From NCBI GenBank assembly GCA_946886925.1, contig CAMPJQ010000092.1:1-8326 (forward strand): a DNA stretch of 8,326 nucleotides. The letters run 5' to 3'. The notes under the pieces were generated by a model. That model was not told the DNA's origin and did not search any database. It saw nothing but the letters and a program-made list of their open reading frames with translations. Below are positions 5,757-8,326 of this stretch, piece after piece (within the stretch, counting starts at the first letter, position 1; every line of letters begins with the position of its first letter). The stretch comes from an uncultured Terrimonas sp. GTDB taxonomy: Bacteria; Bacteroidota; Bacteroidia; Chitinophagales; Chitinophagaceae. The translations under genes and the position numbers were made by a program.

Positions 5757-7298
5757 TTACTGATGCGCTCTTATTACGCTAACATAATTGATATAGCTGT
5801 ATTTACCCAGAATTGTTCTTTCCAGCATTAACTTATATTTTACCCGTTTCAATTTCGTTTCCGCAAATATGGTTTCTTTTTTGGGCGTCATTGGTTTTAT
5901 ATTGTTGTGCTGAAGCAATTCATACATTATCCTGCCCTGCATTTGTGCGGGAGCAGCTATATGAAGGATATACAGGATAGTGGGTACGATGTCTATATTG
6001 GAAGTTGGCAAATTACTTTCAAAAGCAGGCTTAAAGGATGGTCCGTATGCAATTAAAGGTATATGAATTTCCCAGGGACTTGAACCGCCATGCCCTGCCA
6101 CGCCTCCGGCAAAATCTGTTCCCGCATATCCCAAACTGTTCTTATTGTTGTTCCAGTTTTCGGTAACCAAAATATCAGCGGCCCGTTGAGGATGACCCCA
6201 GTGAATGGATTCAAAAGCCAGGGTGCCTTTTATTGCGCCTTTCGTTGACCCGGGTTTGGCAGCTTTTGTAAAAATAGCGCCTACCCATTCCTGTTCCTGC
6301 AATGCTGTAACAATTTTTTGAATCATCACCGGGTTATGCTTTTTTACATAAATGGCGCCATCGGCTAATATGATATCATCGGAATCTTTACTCTTTTTGA
6401 GTCCTTTTTGTATTAAAAAATCAGTAAACCCCTGTTTTCCAGTGTGAGTAACAAAACCATGATCGGCTGTAACAATGATATTAAAAACAGGTTCCAATCC
6501 CCTTGCGCGGATCGTATCTAATATTCTGCCAAACTGGGCGTCTACCGCTTTTAATGCTTGTATCGTAATGGGTACGCCAATGCCATGTTCATGCGCCGTG
6601 CCATCGGGGTCGCTGAACCAAATAGCACTTACTAACGGCCCGCCGGCAACCAGTGTATACCTGCATAAGGCATCTGTAATCCATTGATGCCGCGCCGTAT
6701 TGGGTGTAGCATCTGCAGGTGGCGATCCTACCGAAGCAGTAAGTTCGGACTTAAAAGATTCCGGGAGTACCAGATCGGGATTGATTACAGCGCCGTTAAC
6801 CGTATGATTTTGCAGGAATGCCTGCCCTGTTGTTCCGGAACTGTATACGAACATCTTTTCACCCTGGGCTCTGAGCACCTCCCCAAGAGAGGGAGCAGTA
6901 AGCAATTTTCCGGAAGTAGTATCCATAATATGCCTGAGATTACCGGCATTTCCCGTACTTAAACTTTTTTGGGCATTTACTGCCGGCAGATATATGGCAT
7001 TGCCCATTAAACCATGTGCTGCCGGGTAAGAACCTGTAGCATATGAAGCGGCATTTACTCTTGTAACGGTGGGGAATACACTGTGATTATCTTTACCATA
7101 GGCCGCCTTTTTTCTGAATGCATACAAATGAGGCATCCATTCCGGTTTAATATAATCCGGGCGCAAACCATCAAATACCACGATGATGGTGTGTATTGCT
7201 GAAGTGTCTCTTTCAGCCACTGACGCTTGTTCTGCATGTGCATTCGTCGAAAAAGAAAAGATGAGTCCCCAAAAGGATAGTTGAAGTATGGATTTCAT
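5757..7298 (-). CDS. secreted type I phosphodiesterase / nucleotide pyrophosphatase (alkaline phosphatase superfamily)
   Basis: A 513-residue exported enzyme of the PF01663 group (NPP/ENPP-like), which hydrolyses phosphodiester or pyrophosphate bonds using two metal ions and a threonine nucleophile. Residues 1-22 are a signal peptide ending in NAHA-E. The full active-site set can be placed: VVFDGLRPDYI (40-50, metal ligand Asp43), FPTVTRVN (75-82, nucleophile Thr79 and supporting Asn82), TGSYPAAHGLMGN (88-100), SDPDGTAHEHG (229-239, Asp232 and His236), VTADHGF (276-282, Asp279 and His280) and GHGGSSPWE (His403). It is therefore probably active. Length is normal and there is no type IX sorting domain or lipobox at the ends. 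It leads the likely operon with the phosphoesterase downstream, which suggests stepwise breakdown of an external phosphodiester or nucleotide; that pairing is inference. The ATG at 7298 precedes a good signal peptide. Confidence 0.93.
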   Translation of the reverse strand: MKSILQLSFWGLIFSFSTNAHAEQASVAERDTSAIHTIIVVFDGLRPDYIKPEWMPHLYAFRKKAAYGKDNHSVFPTVTRVNAASYATGSYPAAHGLMGNAIYLPAVNAQKSLSTGNAGNLRHIMDTTSGKLLTAPSLGEVLRAQGEKMFVYSSGTTGQAFLQNHTVNGAVINPDLVLPESFKSELTASVGSPPADATPNTARHQWITDALCRYTLVAGGPLVSAIWFSDPDGTAHEHGIGVPITIQALKAVDAQFGRILDTIRARGLEPVFNIIVTADHGFVTHTGKQGFTDFLIQKGLKKSKDSDDIILADGAIYVKKHNPVMIQKIVTALQEQEWVGAIFTKAAKPGSTKGAIKGTLAFESIHWGHPQRAADILVTENWNNNKNSLGYAGTDFAGGVAGHGGSSPWEIHIPLIAYGPSFKPAFESNLPTSNIDIVPTILYILHIAAPAQMQGRIMYELLQHNNIKPMTPKKETIFAETKLKRVKYKLMLERTILGKYSYINYVSVIRAHQ

Positions 7299-7310
7299 TT
7301 TTAAAAAAAT

Positions 7311-7388
7311 TCATTTCAAGGCACCGGCAACATGTTTCATGGCATCATCATACCCTGCCTGTTCGGCCAGTCGGGCATCGCAATCGGC
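7311..7388 (-). pseudogene. possible C-terminal gene remnant, 25 codons
   Basis: On the - strand this frame encodes 25 residues that look like a protein C-terminus, ending in QAGYDDAMKHVAGALK before a TGA. GC-rich codon third positions (GCC, CTG, CAG) support real coding ancestry, unlike the AT-rich DNA upstream. A TGA at 7389-7391 blocks the frame just upstream, next to a C7/G7 homopolymer (7393-7399), and there is no start codon before the internal Met. Its stop lies 12 nt before the phosphodiesterase ATG, a normal operon distance. It may be the end of a lost first gene of that operon. Alternatives are a nine-codon leader ORF (ATG at 7340, MKHVAGALK) or chance. I do not recognise the parent family. 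Confidence 0.3.
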
Positions 7389-7466
7389 TCATCCCCCCCG
7401 TTTTCATGACAACTTCCCGGCTTATGCAAATCTGTAAAACTAAATGTAAGCAAGTTCTAAGATAAG

Positions 7467-7510
7467 GCATATTTTTATACACAGCCAATACCAGTGTATA
7501 AAGAATATGC
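7467..7510. repeat. 16-bp inverted repeat with one bulge (long hairpin)
   Basis: GCATATT (7467-7473) plus TTTATACAC (7474-7482) pairs with GTGTATAAA (7494-7502) plus AATATGC (7504-7510). Every base pairs except a single bulged G at 7503, and the loop is AGCCAATACCA (7483-7493). No T-tract follows on either strand, so it is not a standard intrinsic terminator. It lies about 170 bp upstream of both divergent ATGs. An operator for a dimeric regulator, a leader-RNA structure or a small repeat element are all possible. The left arm includes TTATACACA, a DnaA-box match. Confidence 0.6.
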
Positions 7511-7545
7511 GAAGTAAATGGGATTAAAGTTAAACCCGAAGCAGG

Positions 7546-7640
7546 AATCCGAAATCCCGAGGAATATAAATGATCAAATAACAAAAGACAAGAACAAACT
7601 TGTCCGCCGCGGTGGATAAAATTCAAATATTAAATTCAAA
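7546..7640 (+). repeat. heptad-phased A-rich array upstream of the SGNH gene
   Basis: The block starts with AATCCGA and AATCCCG (7546-7559), the same word as in the array at 521-660. It continues with A-rich heptads such as TCAAATA, ACAAAAG, ACAAGAA and CAAACTT up to 7601. After the 17-nt hairpin element, AAATTCAAA occurs twice, 13 bp apart (7619-7627 and 7632-7640). The phase is looser than in the first array. Unlike the other three arrays it does not abut a stop codon. Confidence 0.4.
7601..7617 (+). repeat. 17-nt hairpin element, copy 2
   Basis: TGTCCGCCGCGGTGGAT matches the element at 3155-3171 except for three C/T transitions. The stem TCCGC (7603-7607) with GTGGA (7612-7616) keeps all five pairs in + strand RNA, one as G-U. 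The reverse strand would have an A-C mismatch, so any RNA role would favour the + strand. As in copy 1 it is embedded in an A-rich heptad array. Confidence 0.5.
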
Positions 7641-7649
7641 GCTAAGTGC

Positions 7650-7660
7650 CCGTTCAACGG
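7650..7660. promoter_or_regulatory. 11-bp palindrome CCGTTCAACGG, possible operator
   Basis: CCGTT and AACGG are perfect inverted arms around a single C, centred 29 nt before the SGNH ATG. The arms are too close for a hairpin, so a protein-binding dyad is more plausible. No -7 box accompanies it. Confidence 0.25.
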
Positions 7661-7683
7661 TTAAATAAAATAACTATAACACA

Positions 7684-8326
7684 ATGAAAAATCTTTATTT
7701 GCTTTTATCCTTCTTCTTTCTCAGCTCTTACCAGCCGGTTGAAAAAGAAATTGCAGATCCTGCCAATTACTTAGATGATGTAAAAACAGCACTCAAAAAA
7801 GAATGGCCGAATAACCGTACCATTAATCTTGTATTTCACGGGCACTCCGTTCCGGCCGGATACTTTAAAACACCTGTTGTTAATACACTGGAAGCCTATC
7901 CCTACCAGGCGCTGAAGGTGCTCAAGTCCGCTTATCCATATGCAGTTATCAATATTATCAATACATCCATTGGCGGAGAAAATTCCGAAAGTGGTGCAAA
8001 AAGATTTGCAACAGATGTACTGATCCACAAGCCGGATGTACTATTTATAGATTATGCATTGAATGACCGCGGCATCGGTTTGGATAAAGCGAAAGCATCG
8101 TGGGAAGCAATGATCAGCCAGGCATTGGAAAAAAATATAAAGATCATACTGTTAACGCCATCGCCCGATACAAGTGTTCACATCCTTGAACCGGGTAACG
8201 CACTGGAAAAACATGCCCTGCAGATTAAAGCCCTGGCAAAAAAATACGGCATAGGTCTGGCAGACAGCTATGCCGCATTTAAAAATATTGCAAATTCAGG
8301 CGACAGTATTACACATTATATGTCGC
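7684..8326 (+). CDS. SGNH/GDSL-type hydrolase, 3' end cut by window
   Basis: The first 214 codons of an SGNH-superfamily hydrolase (esterase/lipase fold) are present; the C-terminus lies beyond the window. Residues 1-15 are a hydrophobic export signal (KNLYLLLSFFFLSS) followed by a short polar stretch, so the enzyme is probably exported. Block I reads VFHGHSVPAGYF (50-61), with the likely nucleophile Ser55 in GHS rather than the usual GDS. Block II is NTSIGGENS (93-101, oxyanion Gly98), and block III is YALND (124-128, Asn127). The downstream stretches LLTPSPD and LADSYAAFKNI fit the fold. The catalytic Asp/His block V would lie just past the window end. The substrate (an acetylated sugar or other ester) cannot be told. 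The ATG at 7684 is the first one giving an export signal; there is no Shine-Dalgarno sequence. The gene is divergent from the phosphodiesterase operon. Confidence 0.88.
   Translation, partial: MKNLYLLLSFFFLSSYQPVEKEIADPANYLDDVKTALKKEWPNNRTINLVFHGHSVPAGYFKTPVVNTLEAYPYQALKVLKSAYPYAVINIINTSIGGENSESGAKRFATDVLIHKPDVLFIDYALNDRGIGLDKAKASWEAMISQALEKNIKIILLTPSPDTSVHILEPGNALEKHALQIKALAKKYGIGLADSYAAFKNIANSGDSITHYMS

Larger units (their letters stand above)
7299..7683. other. 385-bp divergent intergenic region
   Basis: This spacer must hold the control regions for the - strand phosphodiesterase operon and the + strand SGNH gene. In order it contains a coding-like remnant (7311-7388), a C7 run (7393-7399), a long hairpin (7467-7510), a heptad-phased array with the 17-nt hairpin element (about 7546-7640) and an 11-bp palindrome (7650-7660). 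I could not find a TAnnTTTG box for either gene, so both promoters remain unlocated. Confidence 0.7.

Noticed and set aside
7467..7510. Terminal inverted repeat of an insertion sequence
   Set aside because: The arms are only 11 nt apart, with no transposase or target-site duplication nearby.
7348..7626. 92-residue open frame on the - strand in the divergent spacer
   Set aside because: It runs through the heptad array and the long hairpin, has no recognisable domain, and is in a different frame from the more coding-like remnant at 7311-7388.
7771..8028. 85-residue open frame on the - strand
   Set aside because: Antisense to the SGNH hydrolase, whose conserved blocks lie in the + strand frame.

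Overview
The window looks like chromosomal DNA from a member of the Bacteroidota, most likely a Chitinophagaceae-type organism. The evidence is indirect. Genes lack Shine-Dalgarno sequences, and two of them are preceded by the TAnnTTTG -7 element typical of this phylum. The proteins resemble Bacteroidota families, including the small ENLHILLWLLKD membrane protein and the secreted hydrolases. I see no rRNA, tRNA, CRISPR array or transposase.

Left part (1-3043, all + strand): a small predicted membrane protein of unknown function (95-520), then aspS for aspartyl-tRNA synthetase (709-2556) with its own -7 box, then a four-helix membrane protein (2564-3043) only 7 nt after aspS and presumably cotranscribed with it. 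Middle and right (3229-7298, all - strand): transcription runs from a secreted type I phosphodiesterase / nucleotide pyrophosphatase (7298-5757) into a secreted calcineurin-like phosphoesterase (5705-4617). These two probably form an operon of extracytoplasmic phosphoester hydrolases. After a 200-bp spacer comes a cytoplasmic M20D amidohydrolase (4416-3229) with its own -7 box almost touching its ATG. Right end (+ strand): an SGNH-type hydrolase starts at 7684 and is cut by the window edge. It is divergent from the phosphodiesterase operon.

The coding content is ordinary; the unusual signal is in the spacers. Four of them carry degenerate arrays with a 7-nt (or 14-nt) period, and three of these abut a stop codon exactly. 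All four arrays are rich in A and poor in T on the + strand, whatever the direction of the neighbouring gene. Two of them contain the same 17-nt element (TGTCCGCYGYGGYGGAT), which can fold into a 5-bp stem that survives the sequence changes.

The divergent 385-bp region (7299-7683) holds a 16-bp near-perfect hairpin, a 25-codon coding-like remnant just ahead of the phosphodiesterase gene, one of the heptad arrays, and an 11-bp palindrome near the SGNH gene. I found no clear new multi-gene system. The heptad-phased spacers and the long hairpin are the best candidates for undescribed biology.
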